Origin: Thermococci archaeon
Lineage (GTDB): Archaea > Methanobacteriota_B > Thermococci > Thermococcales > Thermococcaceae
NCBI GenBank assembly: GCA_003660485.1
Contig: QMUI01000021.1
Coordinates: 1-9,398 of the forward strand
Length of the DNA stretch: 9,398 bases
Reading direction: 5' to 3'
The position numbers and the translations under genes are program-made. The notes under the pieces are model-generated. The model ran no database searches, was not told the origin of the DNA, and saw only the letters and a program-made list of their open reading frames with translations. Within the stretch, counting starts at the first letter, position 1, and the number at the start of each line of letters is the position of its first letter. Positions 1 to 7,056 of the stretch are shown piece after piece.

Positions 1-664
1 CTTCTATGGCCTTAGATATTATCTCCCCCGATAGCCTAGGGATCAACTTGAGAACAAGGATCTTTGGTTCATGTCTTGTATCTAATGTTAAGCTGGAACT
101 TGCGATATTTGGTCTATAAAGAATTTTTATTTCATTGTTCTCAAGCTTTGCTATCACAGGGTAATTTATACTCTCAAAAGCGTCCTTGCTCATAGTTCTA
201 ACTTTTGACGTTCTAACCCCAAGCATTATCTTTCCATTGAAGGATACAAAGATGCCTCCTATGCCTTTTTCAAGGAATTTTATTGCCGTTAGAAGGTTTA
301 AAGGAGCATCACTGTTTTTTTCTGTGAGTGGAATCATTGAGCCAGTTATGACTACAGGTATATCAACGCCTCTAACCATGAAAGACAACATTGAAGCCGT
401 GTATGCGAGGGTGTCTGTCCCATGGGTTATCAGAATTCCGTCGAATTCGCTTGCCCTCTTATATACCTCCTCGGCTAATTTAACCCAATCTGACGGCTGA
501 ATTAAAGTGCTATCTATGTTCATCAAATCCACAAATTCAATCTCATGATCAACCTTTATGCGTGAAATCTTTAGAATCTCTTCTGCGGAAAGAACGCTCT
601 CATAACCCTCACTTCCCTTCACGCTCGCAATAGTTCCCCCCATTCCGATCATGAGGAGCTTCAT
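1..664 (-). CDS. L-asparaginase, archaeal type I-like (partial, C-terminus beyond window)
   Basis: Hydrolyses L-asparagine to aspartate and ammonia, presumably in the cytoplasm. The 221 residues visible of a usual ~326 include both catalytic triplets of the asparaginase family: GGTIAS with nucleophile Thr11, Tyr21 in the mobile lid, HGTDT with Thr83-Asp84, and Lys154 in the [10 protein letters not shown] segment. These numbers agree with those I remember for the Pyrococcus enzymes. The protein begins directly with the asparaginase domain and has no N-terminal extension, which argues against GatD, the tRNA amidotransferase subunit with the same fold. The start at 664 is supported by GGTGAT three nt upstream. 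The C-terminal small domain lies left of position 1. The gene follows the exonuclease gene on the same strand after an 86-nt gap that has its own TATA-like element, so it may be transcribed alone. Family assignment is very secure; substrate preference is inferred from the family. Confidence 0.95.
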   Translation of the reverse strand, partial: MKLLMIGMGGTIASVKGSEGYESVLSAEEILKISRIKVDHEIEFVDLMNIDSTLIQPSDWVKLAEEVYKRASEFDGILITHGTDTLAYTASMLSFMVRGVDIPVVITGSMIPLTEKNSDAPLNLLTAIKFLEKGIGGIFVSFNGKIMLGVRTSKVRTMSKDAFESINYPVIAKLENNEIKILYRPNIASSSLTLDTRHEPKILVLKLIPRLSGEIISKAIE

Positions 665-713
665 TTAATCACCATACCTACTACAATGGTTCAAATTTAG
701 AATTTTTGGCAAA

Positions 714-728
714 TTGTTTATAAAAATT
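714..728 (-). promoter_or_regulatory. Candidate TATA box for the asparaginase gene
   Basis: On the minus strand this stretch reads AAATTTTTATAAACA within an AT-rich gap. It lies about 55-60 nt upstream of the asparaginase ATG. With the usual 25-nt archaeal spacing, transcription would start near 695-698 and give a leader of roughly 30 nt carrying the GGTGAT ribosome binding site at 668-673. This is positional and compositional evidence only. Confidence 0.4.
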
Positions 729-750
729 TTAAGCAAAAATTGGCGATATG

Positions 751-1440
751 TCAATGTTTGGAGGTAACTTCGAATATAAGAAACCTTCTAACCAAGGGAT
801 TTGGATATACCTCCCACTTTAAGCCCTCTGGAGGTTCGAACTTAACTACTCCAAAAAGACCGTATTCCCTGGGATCAAGGCTTCTTCCTATTACTTTATT
901 CCCCTCTATACTAACCTCCATATACCGTGGGAGACCTACAAGCACATGACCCTTCTCCTGGGCTTCTTTAATGGCCCAAATAGCTGAGTATATTCCAGAG
1001 TATATCTCTGCTATCCTTATAGGAACGCTACTCTTTCCGATTGCCACTATCTCTATTCCAGTTTCCTCCCAGAATCTTCTAGCTAAGGGCTGAAGTTCCT
1101 TCGAAAGATCTTTCCAGACTTCTTTACCCCTATCGGATATTCCAAGGGCATCTATCGTTGGCTCATCAAGCTTTCTAACCTCTATCCCACCCAATGTAGA
1201 ATCTAAGTGGATAACATCAGGCTTAACTTTTTTAGCAAGCTCTATTGCCAATTCCATCTCATCTTTAATTGCCTGTCTCCCACTAAGATCGTAATCATAG
1301 GGGTTCGCAAAGCGAACCATAACTTCACTTGCGGTTTTATACGGCTTTTCAACGAGAACTGCCACCGTCGCTATTAATCCTAAGGGCTGGAAAGTATCAT
1401 CAAGGACCGCTCCTCCAGTATCAGCGGCTACGATTCTCAT
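751..1440 (-). CDS. Single-strand-specific 3'-5' exonuclease, PfuExo I (PF2046) family
   Basis: This is a 229-residue protein, exactly the length reported for P. furiosus PF2046 (PfuExo I). That protein is described as a trimeric 3'-5' exonuclease on single-stranded DNA, found only in Thermococci, with a likely DNA repair role. I see an RNase H-like opening strand MRIVAADTGG (Asp7) and a second acidic strand VIHLDSTLGG (Asp80), followed by EVRKLDEP; these are plausible metal ligands. No signal peptide or membrane segment is visible. The start at 1440 is backed by GGGGGTGAT close upstream. In P. furiosus, PF2047 is an L-asparaginase, so the same neighbourhood appears kept here. Assignment rests on recalled length, synteny and sequence character, not on an alignment. 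Confidence 0.82.
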   Translation of the reverse strand: MRIVAADTGGAVLDDTFQPLGLIATVAVLVEKPYKTASEVMVRFANPYDYDLSGRQAIKDEMELAIELAKKVKPDVIHLDSTLGGIEVRKLDEPTIDALGISDRGKEVWKDLSKELQPLARRFWEETGIEIVAIGKSSVPIRIAEIYSGIYSAIWAIKEAQEKGHVLVGLPRYMEVSIEGNKVIGRSLDPREYGLFGVVKFEPPEGLKWEVYPNPLVRRFLIFEVTSKH

Positions 1441-1513
1441 TCAATCACCCCCTGAAAGCGTTAATTGGGAATTACTTAAGCATTTTCAAGGGTATAAGAA
1501 TTGATGGTTAGCT
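1441..1513. promoter_or_regulatory. Divergent promoter region, exonuclease / unknown gene
   Basis: These 73 nt separate two divergent start codons. On the minus strand, TTCTTATACCC (about 1490-1500) is a TATA-like box some 55 nt from the exonuclease start, and GGTGAT next to the start is its ribosome binding site. On the plus strand, ATTACTTAAGC (1471-1481) could serve as the TATA box for the gene at 1514, giving a very short leader. That gene has no clear Shine-Dalgarno sequence, which fits near-leaderless translation. Confidence 0.35.
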
Positions 1514-1978
1514 ATGGAGACCGTAAAGTTTGTTATAGGAACTTATGTAAGGGATCTCTGTGAAGGTATAAGGATTGCAACCTTTAAAGGGGTAGCATAC
1601 CTCATAGTTGGAGATAAGGAGTATCCCCTAATTGAGGGAATAATACCCCCAACGATTCAGGTCTTTCTCAGGGATGGGCATTTAACATTTTATGCCTTTT
1701 GGAGGGACAAAGGAGTTGAACACGAAGCCTTCGTCAGGACAGCATTAACTAAGGCACATATTATGAAGGATTCAATTTACATAGAACCACATGGAGCTCT
1801 TGAAAAGTTTGATGCTTCTGTTGTGTTAAAGCTGGAAGCACCCAAGGAAGTTATAAGGCTCCTTAAGAATATTATTGAAGAAGAAAAGCTTTGGACAATT
1901 GAAGAAGAGAGTGAGGTGGCATCAACTTATTTAGAGAAATATTTAAGGGAAGGAAAAAGGAAAAATAGGATAAGATGA
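1514..1978 (+). CDS. Conserved protein of unknown function (154 aa)
   Basis: I do not recognise this family. The protein is soluble-looking and 154 residues long. The first ~110 residues look like a beta-rich domain: VKFVIGTYV, IRIATFKGVAYLIVG, IQVFLRDGHLTFYAFWRD, and later SIYIEP and SVVLKLE. They are followed by an acidic helix (about 112-140, rich in Glu) and a basic tail KRKNRIR. No metal-binding or nucleotide-binding signature is visible. It has no strong ribosome binding site. It diverges from the exonuclease gene. Its stop codon TGA is part of the C box of the candidate guide RNA that follows, so its mRNA 3' end and that RNA cannot be independent. The strong codon bias and strand-like pattern make it a real gene; function is not inferred. 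Confidence 0.8.
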   Translation: METVKFVIGTYVRDLCEGIRIATFKGVAYLIVGDKEYPLIEGIIPPTIQVFLRDGHLTFYAFWRDKGVEHEAFVRTALTKAHIMKDSIYIEPHGALEKFDASVVLKLEAPKEVIRLLKNIIEEEKLWTIEEESEVASTYLEKYLREGKRKNRIR

Positions 1979-2026
1979 TGAACTTGGCCGCTACCCGAGC
2001 GGTGAGGGAGTAACTCCGGTGCTGAT
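1974..2026 (+). ncRNA. Candidate C/D box guide sRNA in a convergent gene gap
   Basis: Elements in order: C box AUGAUGA (1975-1981, perfect consensus), 13-nt guide (1982-1994), D'-like CCGA (1995-1998), 3-nt spacer, C'-like GUGAGGG (2002-2008, 5 of 7 consensus positions), 13-nt guide (2009-2021), D box CUGA (2022-2025). The symmetric 13/13 spacing and total size near 50 nt are those of archaeal C/D sRNAs that direct 2'-O-methylation with L7Ae, Nop5 and fibrillarin. The D' and C' boxes are degenerate and I could not identify targets, so this is less certain than the sRNA near 7080. The RNA overlaps the stop codon of the upstream gene and touches the stop of glgA on the other strand. Confidence 0.5.
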
Positions 2027-3369
2027 CACAGGGCAAAGTCAAAAAATCTGTCTACGTCCCCTTTATACACCCTAATATATCTCTCTGCAGCTTTTTCCCA
2101 GGAAAAGCTTCTTGCTCTTCTCTTGCAGTTCTCCCTAAGCTCTCTAAGTAGACCTGGATTGTTCTTAGCTATATTAAACATTTTCACCATTGCATTGGCT
2201 AATGCCCAAGGATCGCCCGGCGGAACCAACAGGCCAGTGGCAGTGTGGGGTTCCTTGTCAAGGCTTATTATCGTGTCCCTTAATCCCCCAACAGAGGAGG
2301 CTATAGGAATAGCGCCGAGACACATTGCCTCTAACTGAACAAGACCAAAAGGCTCGAAATACGAAGGAATTACTACGAAATCGACGGAACCATAGAGCTC
2401 CCTCACGAATTCCCTTGAGAGCATTTGAGTTAGAACTCCTATGTTTCCATGAGAATTGGCCAACTTTTTTGCCCAATCTTCAAGCCCAGGATCACCTTTT
2501 CCCACTATTATAAATCTCATATCTTTGAATTCCTCCCTTGAGGAAAGAATTTCTATCGCCCTTAACAATACATCCACTCCCTTCTGTCCCCTATCGAACC
2601 TCCCTATAAACATGAACGTTATTCCATCCTCCATTCCAAATTTTGACAATATTTTCTTACGTCTTTCATCCCTTGACCCCTCTAGGAATTTCTCACTCCA
2701 AAAGCTACAATCTATTCCATTGAAAACATAAGTTACTTTGCCATCAAAATTTCTGAAAAAGCCCCATTCATCAAGGAGATATCCCCTACTGACGGTTGTT
2801 ACCATATCTGCAATGTAGCCTCCAGTATGCTCAGGGTCTAAATCAGGATAGGGAGCTAATTCTGATAAGTTGGCCTCGTGGAAGTAATGAGCCGGTATCT
2901 TAGCTTTATTAAGCCTATGAATAGTGAAAATGGCCGGAATCTTGAAGTATTTCTTTATCAAGGCTCCAGCAAAGACAGTATGCCAATCATGGAAATGAAC
3001 TACCTCGGGTAACCCTTCCTCTTTTAACAGCTCATTTAGCAAGAGAACACTTGCCTTTCCAAAAAGCACGGACTTTCTAAGTAAACCATCCCACCCTGGG
3101 CCATATACATCTGTTGAGTCAAGAAGCCCTCCACCGATTCTATAAATTCTGAGGTTCTCATTCTCCTCCAAGTGAGCCTTGATGTCAACTCTCTCTCCAA
3201 ATGCCCTCACGCTCCCAATGATTTTCCCCTGAAACTTCCCGTGGGAAGGGGTAAAGACTATCACTTCATGCCCCAAGCTCGCAAGTGCCCTTGATATATA
3301 GGTTAGAGCCTCAGCAAGTCCACCAACCTTTATGGGGAGGTACTCAAAGCCTAGAAGTAACACCTTCAT
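2026..3369 (-). CDS. glgA: Glycogen synthase, archaeal GT5 family
   Basis: Transfers glucosyl residues from a sugar nucleotide to the non-reducing end of an alpha-1,4-glucan. It is a two-domain GT-B enzyme of 447 residues. Visible motifs are KVGGLAEAL (14-22, donor/acceptor loop), HFHDWH (125-130), VFNGID (215-220), GRFDRGQKG (256-264, with Arg257 and Lys263 for the donor phosphates) and SYFEPFGLVQLEAM (336-349), which holds the E-x7-E pair Glu339/Glu347. It closely resembles the P. abyssi enzyme of known structure as I remember it. The start is placed at the Met of MKVLLLGFEYLP. The reading frame stays open for 58 further codons upstream, but that stretch has no family similarity and overlaps the start of the divergent transporter gene. 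There seems to be a small insertion around residues 369-378 before TGLLVPPGDP. It stands alone, divergent from the transporter gene. Confidence 0.95.
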   Translation of the reverse strand: MKVLLLGFEYLPIKVGGLAEALTYISRALASLGHEVIVFTPSHGKFQGKIIGSVRAFGERVDIKAHLEENENLRIYRIGGGLLDSTDVYGPGWDGLLRKSVLFGKASVLLLNELLKEEGLPEVVHFHDWHTVFAGALIKKYFKIPAIFTIHRLNKAKIPAHYFHEANLSELAPYPDLDPEHTGGYIADMVTTVSRGYLLDEWGFFRNFDGKVTYVFNGIDCSFWSEKFLEGSRDERRKKILSKFGMEDGITFMFIGRFDRGQKGVDVLLRAIEILSSREEFKDMRFIIVGKGDPGLEDWAKKLANSHGNIGVLTQMLSREFVRELYGSVDFVVIPSYFEPFGLVQLEAMCLGAIPIASSVGGLRDTIISLDKEPHTATGLLVPPGDPWALANAMVKMFNIAKNNPGLLRELRENCKRRARSFSWEKAAERYIRVYKGDVDRFFDFAL

Positions 3370-3452
3370 GTTCGGCACCAATAAGGATATCCTCGGGCTC
3401 TTTAAAGGAGTTTCTCGCAAAGTTAATAAGGCCAAGGAAGAATGGCTGAGCG
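3370..3452. promoter_or_regulatory. Divergent promoter region, glgA / EamA transporter
   Basis: The 83-nt gap contains CTTTAAAG (3400-3407), a perfect palindrome that can act as a TATA element on either strand. Its centre is about 35 nt from the glgA start and 49 nt from the transporter start, which would give leaders of roughly 10 and 20 nt. Ribosome binding sites are weak: TTGGTG for glgA and an AAGGAAG stretch for the transporter. Shared control is inferred from position only. Confidence 0.35.
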
Positions 3453-4301
3453 ATGAGAGGATATATCCTTGTTTTCCTTGCAGCCACAATGTGGGGAACT
3501 TTGGGAATATTCGCAAAGTTCCTATATGAGTACAACCTTTCAACGTACACGATAGTGTTTTATAGAGTTCTATTCGCGGTGATATTCCTCTTCATCTATC
3601 TAAGGGCAAGAGGGATTAAGCCCCTAATCCCTAAGAGTAGGCTGAAATTTTATATCGCTTATGGGTTTTTCAGTATATTCTTGTTTTATGGCCTCTACTT
3701 TTACACGGTCAAAATATCCTCGGTTTCTTTTGCAGTCTTAATGCTATACACGGCACCTGCATATTCCGTAATATTTGGGAAGTTAATATTCAACGAGGAA
3801 ATTACGCCAACAAAGCTACTTGCAGTTGCCCTCGTAATAATTGGAGTACTCATGTTAAATTCAAGTTCAATGAAGTTTTCGACCCTTGCCATTGTAACGG
3901 GACTTGCAAGTGGGCTTACGTACTCTCTCTATGGGGTCTTCTCAAAGATTGCTGTAAGAGAAGAGCCACCTGAAAAAGTCCTATTTAATGTTCTCCTTAT
4001 TGGAATGATATTCCTGCTTCCACTTACAGACTTTAGGGTTCCAATAAGGGCAATCCCATATTTAATCGCATTAGCATTCTTCCCAACATTCTTGGGATAT
4101 ATACTCTACAACACAGCCCTTAAAACGGTAGAAATAAGCAAGGCCTCCGTAATTGCAACGATAGAGCCTGTAGTTGCAATGATCTTGGCGTTTATAATAT
4201 TTGGAGAGCGCCTCACAGCACTACAGATAATTGGAGCTGGATTAATAATCAGCGGAGCTATCCTGGTTCAAATTACTCCTTCTTACTCTCGCCAGTCATG
4301 A
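3453..4301 (+). CDS. EamA/DMT-family membrane transporter
   Basis: A 282-residue, strongly hydrophobic protein made of two EamA (DUF6) repeats, about residues 3-137 and 145-275, with roughly ten predicted transmembrane helices. The N-terminal repeat opens with the family pattern [20 protein letters not shown]. The second repeat ends with [16 protein letters not shown] followed by [18 protein letters not shown], the most conserved part of the family. Size is typical for drug/metabolite transporters. Members export or import amino acids, nucleotides or other small metabolites; nothing here shows the substrate. The divergent position to glgA does not point to a sugar substrate by itself. The 3' end overlaps that of the DUF99 gene by 29 nt in a convergent arrangement. 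Confidence 0.92.
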   Translation: MRGYILVFLAATMWGTLGIFAKFLYEYNLSTYTIVFYRVLFAVIFLFIYLRARGIKPLIPKSRLKFYIAYGFFSIFLFYGLYFYTVKISSVSFAVLMLYTAPAYSVIFGKLIFNEEITPTKLLAVALVIIGVLMLNSSSMKFSTLAIVTGLASGLTYSLYGVFSKIAVREEPPEKVLFNVLLIGMIFLLPLTDFRVPIRAIPYLIALAFFPTFLGYILYNTALKTVEISKASVIATIEPVVAMILAFIIFGERLTALQIIGAGLIISGAILVQITPSYSRQS

Positions 4302-4854
4302 CGGCCGAAGCTATCATGTGGGCTATTCTCAAAGCCTCAGGAATCATGGAATTCCTTCTCGTTACTGAAATTATTTCTCTAGCTGTCTCGTCATTAAGTC
4401 CTATAGCCTGGTAATACAACTTTCCTGGGATTAACTCTCTTATCTGCCCTCCTTTCCTCAGCAGAGATAACCTAACCGGATAATCAGGGAAATGCTTTCT
4501 TAAAGCTTCTGCGATAGCCTTAAAGTCTGGTTTTTTCCTTATAATAATAATTATGGGCAGTTCGGTAGCTTCAAATAACTTGGAAACATCAACAATGTTA
4601 AAACCGGCGTATGTGATTCCTTTAAGAAGTATAACCCTTAAGTCCTTAAATCTTGAGGACAAGATTGCATCTATCATTGCATCGGTAACATCGAGTCCAT
4701 CTACAGTTATCCACCTTGTAACAACTCCGAGGATATCAGAAGAACCCTTCATGATTACGCCGACCAATATAACCTTCTCTCCCCTATCCTTAAATTTAAA
4801 AGTTCCATCGTCAAACCCAATGACCCTTATTTCCCTCTTGACTTTCCTTATCAT
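4273..4854 (-). CDS. DUF99 / UPF0215 family protein
   Basis: A 193-residue archaeal protein beginning [19 protein letters not shown]; the IGFDDGTF motif (Asp15-Asp16) and the central [18 protein letters not shown] strand-loop (73-90) are hallmarks of the family. DUF99 is related to the endonuclease V / RNase H-like fold, and the paired Asp at the first strand sits where those enzymes bind metal. Its biological role is not known to me. I place the start at 4854 because the family begins here. An open stretch of 44 codons upstream overlaps the divergent gene and is not family-like. Only 27 nt separate its start from that of the MobA-like gene, so the two promoters must lie partly inside each other's coding regions. 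Confidence 0.88.
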   Translation of the reverse strand: MIRKVKREIRVIGFDDGTFKFKDRGEKVILVGVIMKGSSDILGVVTRWITVDGLDVTDAMIDAILSSRFKDLRVILLKGITYAGFNIVDVSKLFEATELPIIIIIRKKPDFKAIAEALRKHFPDYPVRLSLLRKGGQIRELIPGKLYYQAIGLNDETAREIISVTRRNSMIPEALRIAHMIASAVMTGESKKE

Positions 4855-4881
4855 CACTGTAAATTCAACGGAGGGATTAAA

Positions 4882-5469
4882 ATGCTTGGCGTGATATTTG
4901 CCGTCAAGTTGAGAAGGACTGACAATTATCTTATCCCAATAAATGACGAGCCTATGGTCAAGATGATAGAGAATAGGTTGAGGCAAGCAAAAAGAATAAA
5001 AGATGTAGTTACACTAGTCAAAAAAGGGCAAGAAAAGAAATACTCATTACACGTTAGTAACGTTAAGCCCGTGAAAGGGAAAAATATCATCGAGGCATTG
5101 CTTGAAGGTTTGCCACCTGGGGGAGATGTTTTCCTCATTAAAGGAAATAAACCCCTAGTGATGCCGTTCCTAGTTAATTACATGACCTCAATATACTTGG
5201 ATGAATTCCTTGATGCCCTAATACCAAGATGGAGAAATGGGGACCTAGAGATATTCCACGCGGTTTATAATGTGAGGGCATTAAGAAATGCCCTGGAGGG
5301 CATGAAGGCTGAAGGCGAGAAAGACATAAGAAAGCTACCAGAATACATGGATGCAAAATTCCTTGACATTGAGGGGCTTATAAGCAAAAATGAAAAGGTG
5401 TGGTGGAGCTTCTTCAGCGTTAAAACTTCAGAAGATCTAAGGAAAGTTCTGCTTAGTGGGCTTGTATAA
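4882..5469 (+). CDS. MobA-like nucleotidyltransferase, active site degenerate
   Basis: A 195-residue protein with the outline of MobA, molybdenum cofactor guanylyltransferase. Seen: [27 protein letters not shown] (68-93; the strand-loop where MobA has its metal-binding Asp), [16 protein letters not shown] (115-130; MobA has P..dG..EplhAvY) and [12 protein letters not shown] (178-189; MobA ends in N.NTPEDL). The N-terminal nucleotide-binding loop GG.s.RMG.dK is absent: after [10 protein letters not shown] comes [12 protein letters not shown]. The usual Asp before M-P is Asn89. It is therefore probably not an active guanylyltransferase, or it uses other residues. The start is fixed by GGAGGG (4870-4875), 6 nt upstream. 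No molybdopterin genes are nearby. I am fairly sure of the fold family and unsure of the function. Confidence 0.7.
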   Translation: MLGVIFAVKLRRTDNYLIPINDEPMVKMIENRLRQAKRIKDVVTLVKKGQEKKYSLHVSNVKPVKGKNIIEALLEGLPPGGDVFLIKGNKPLVMPFLVNYMTSIYLDEFLDALIPRWRNGDLEIFHAVYNVRALRNALEGMKAEGEKDIRKLPEYMDAKFLDIEGLISKNEKVWWSFFSVKTSEDLRKVLLSGLV

Positions 5470-5564
5470 TAGAAATAGAAAAGTAAAAATACCTGTTAGT
5501 CAATTATTACTTAGATAACCCACTTAGTTGTAATTAAGATTACACCGATAGTTAGGTGGCAACG
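5470..5564 (+). promoter_or_regulatory. Intergenic region upstream of the NYN pair
   Basis: This 95-nt AT-rich gap precedes the NYN genes. Weak TATA-like candidates are GTAAAAATACC (about 5484-5494) and ACTTAGATAAC (5509-5519). ACTTAG occurs twice, 8 nt apart, and a partial palindrome CTTAGTTGTAATTAAG follows. AGGTGG (5554-5559) is the ribosome binding site and favours ATG 5565 over GTG 5556. No T-run terminator is seen after the MobA-like gene. Confidence 0.3.
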
Positions 5565-6173
5565 ATGGCAAGATGGGAGAGGATCGTTGAGGGAGTTAAA
5601 AGTATAGCTTTAATAAAAAGTAGGATAATAGCTAGGGGGAAGAGGATAGCACTTCTTGTTGATGGTCCGAATATCCTGAGGAAAGATCTTGGAATTCACC
5701 TTGAGGATATAGTTGAAGCCTTAAGCAAGCTTGGAAATATAAGAGTGGCCAAAGTGATACTAAACCAGTACGCACCTCAGAGTCTGATTGAGGCTATATC
5801 AAATCAGGGATTTGAGCCCGTAATAGTGGCTGGGGAAATAGGGGTAAAGCTGGCAGTGGAAGCTATGAGAGAGGTCTACAACCCAAACATAGACATGATA
5901 GCCCTAGCAACGAGGAATACCGAGTTCGTCCCAATAATCCTCAAGGCCAAGGAAAAAGGGAAAGAGACAGCGATTATAGGAGTTGAGCCCGGATTAAGCT
6001 CAGCACTAAAGCACGCGGCGGACTACGTAATAATCCTTACATCACGGGGTGAGGGAGTTGAGGAAGGTTATAGCGAAGATACTGAGGAGGGAAGAGGAGG
6101 AAGGGGAGAAGACAATAGGATTAATAATCGATGGGCCCAACATCCTAAGGAAGGAGTTTGGGATAAAGCTTGA
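5565..6173 (+). CDS. NYN-domain protein (TIGR00288 type), copy 1, catalytic residues lost
   Basis: NYN domains are PIN-like, metal-dependent RNases with a cluster of conserved Asp residues. This 202-residue copy keeps the first one ([10 protein letters not shown], Asp33). Against its neighbour it has AGEIGV for AGDTDV (Glu91, Gly93) and ATRNTEF for ATRDADF (Asn118, Glu120), so it is probably inactive or altered. The domain spans about 27-160 and is preceded by a basic helix. Residues from about 161 on are Gly/Glu/Arg-rich and have no counterpart in copy 2; they are the coding sequence of copy 2 read in another frame. The start ATG 5565 has AGGTGG just upstream; a GTG at 5556 would add three residues. 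The gene overlaps copy 2 by 125 nt. It could act as a regulatory partner of copy 2, which is inference. Confidence 0.85.
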   Translation: MARWERIVEGVKSIALIKSRIIARGKRIALLVDGPNILRKDLGIHLEDIVEALSKLGNIRVAKVILNQYAPQSLIEAISNQGFEPVIVAGEIGVKLAVEAMREVYNPNIDMIALATRNTEFVPIILKAKEKGKETAIIGVEPGLSSALKHAADYVIILTSRGEGVEEGYSEDTEEGRGGRGEDNRINNRWAQHPKEGVWDKA

Positions 6174-6528
6174 AGATATAAAAATAGCATTAGAGAAGAT
6201 AGGAAAAATAAGAGTGGCCAAAGTCGTTCTTAACCAGTACGCACCCCAGGGATTAATAGAAGCAATAGTTAATCAGGGATTCGAGCCCATAATAGTTGCA
6301 GGGGACACTGATGTTAGGGTAGCGATAGAGGCTATGGAACTAATATATAATGCTGACATAGATGTGCTAGCTCTGGCAACTAGAGATGCAGACTTCCTCC
6401 CGCTCATAAGTGAGGCCAAGAGAAGAGGGAAAGAGACTGTCATAATTGGGATTGAGCCCGGCTTTTCTGTGGCACTTCAAAATGCCGCCGATTATGTAAT
6501 TAAGATGGAAAAGAAGGGTGAGGATTAG
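6049..6528 (+). CDS. NYN-domain putative nuclease (TIGR00288 type), copy 2
   Basis: A 159-residue paralog of the preceding protein, highly similar from [12 protein letters not shown] onward, with long shared runs such as [12 protein letters not shown] and NQGFEP.IVAG. It keeps the full acidic set of the NYN/PIN fold: Asp28 (LIIDGPN), Asp86 and Asp88 (AGDTDVR), Asp113 and Asp115 (TRDADFLPL). It is therefore the likely active RNase of the pair; targets are unknown. GTG 6049 is the first possible start after an upstream stop. TTG 6058 is an alternative and would have GGGTGAGG as its ribosome binding site. Its first 42 codons lie inside copy 1 in a different frame, so translation is probably coupled. 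Loss of one G in the GGGG run at 6046-6049 would fuse both copies into one protein. Its stop overlaps the stop of cobO by 4 nt. Confidence 0.87.
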   Translation: MRELRKVIAKILRREEEEGEKTIGLIIDGPNILRKEFGIKLEDIKIALEKIGKIRVAKVVLNQYAPQGLIEAIVNQGFEPIIVAGDTDVRVAIEAMELIYNADIDVLALATRDADFLPLISEAKRRGKETVIIGIEPGFSVALQNAADYVIKMEKKGED

Positions 6529-7049
6529 TACTCGACACCTCTTCTAGCGAGAATTCCCTTTTGGTAAGGATGCTTTATCTCCCTCATCTCAGTAACGTAG
6601 TCAGCCAGCTCATATAGTTCCTCTGGACAGTACCTGCCCGTGAGAACAAGCTCAGTGTTTGGGGCCTTGCTCCTTATGAGCTCCTTAACCTCGTCAATGC
6701 TTATCATTCCAAAGCCAAGGGCAACGCATATCTCGTCCAAGATCACGAGATCCCACTCCCCGCTCTTAACTACCTCTTTAGCCCTATCAAGGGCCCTCTT
6801 TGCGGCCTCTATATCATCCTGCTCGGGCTTTCCATGGACGAACTTTGGAAGGCCGTAAGACTCTATAACAAAGCCACATCTCTCGGCCATGTGATATTCC
6901 CCGTAGACCTTGGGAGCCTTCATGAACTGTATCACAATTACCCTACCGCCGGAACCAAGCATTCTAACTGCTAGTCCTATAGCGGCAGTCGTCTTGCCCT
7001 TTCCGTTTCCAGTGTATATGTGGACTAGACCAAGCTTTTTCCTCCACAT
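6525..7049 (-). CDS. cobO: Cob(I)yrinic acid a,c-diamide / cobinamide adenosyltransferase (CobO/BtuR type)
   Basis: Transfers the adenosyl group of ATP to the cobalt of a reduced corrinoid, a late step in adenosylcobalamin synthesis or salvage. The 174-residue length is normal. It shows the P-loop [11 protein letters not shown] (12-22), the QFMKAPK segment (41-47), Walker-B-like LVILDEI (101-107), [12 protein letters not shown] (134-145) and the C-terminal family signature [13 protein letters not shown] (162-174). The start at 7049 is fixed by GAGGTG (7055-7060). No other cobalamin genes are in the window, so a salvage role is plausible but not shown. The gene's 5' leader contains a C/D box sRNA on the same strand whose D box overlaps the ribosome binding site. 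It converges on the NYN pair, with the last 4 nt overlapping. Confidence 0.95.
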   Translation of the reverse strand: MWRKKLGLVHIYTGNGKGKTTAAIGLAVRMLGSGGRVIVIQFMKAPKVYGEYHMAERCGFVIESYGLPKFVHGKPEQDDIEAAKRALDRAKEVVKSGEWDLVILDEICVALGFGMISIDEVKELIRSKAPNTELVLTGRYCPEELYELADYVTEMREIKHPYQKGILARRGVEY

Positions 7050-7056
7050 AAGACCA

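Noticed and set aside
186..500. Plus-strand open frame of 104 codons
   Set aside because: It is the complement of the asparaginase gene, which carries all catalytic motifs on the minus strand.
1..664. GatD (tRNA-dependent amidotransferase subunit) instead of asparaginase
   Set aside because: GatD has an N-terminal extension before the asparaginase domain; here the start codon is 7 residues before GMGGTIAS, with a ribosome binding site.
1988..2002. Hairpin CCGCT-ACCCG-AGCGG as a transcription terminator
   Set aside because: No T-run follows it, and the stem lies across the first guide and D' box of the candidate sRNA; archaeal terminators are usually T-rich.
3370..3543. A 58-codon upstream extension of the glgA reading frame
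   Set aside because: It has no glycogen synthase similarity and overlaps the start of the divergent transporter gene; the family begins at MKVLLLGFEYLP (3369).
4851..4857. TCATCAC, a C box consensus on the minus strand, as another guide RNA
   Set aside because: No CUGA box follows at usable distance; it lies at the DUF99 start codon in coding sequence.
4855..4986. A 44-codon upstream extension of the DUF99 reading frame
   Set aside because: It is not family-like and lies antisense to the well-supported start of the MobA-like gene; DUF99 proteins begin near [17 protein letters not shown].
5556..5564. GTG 5556 as start of NYN copy 1
   Set aside because: The AGGTGG ribosome binding site overlaps this codon and is correctly spaced for ATG 5565.
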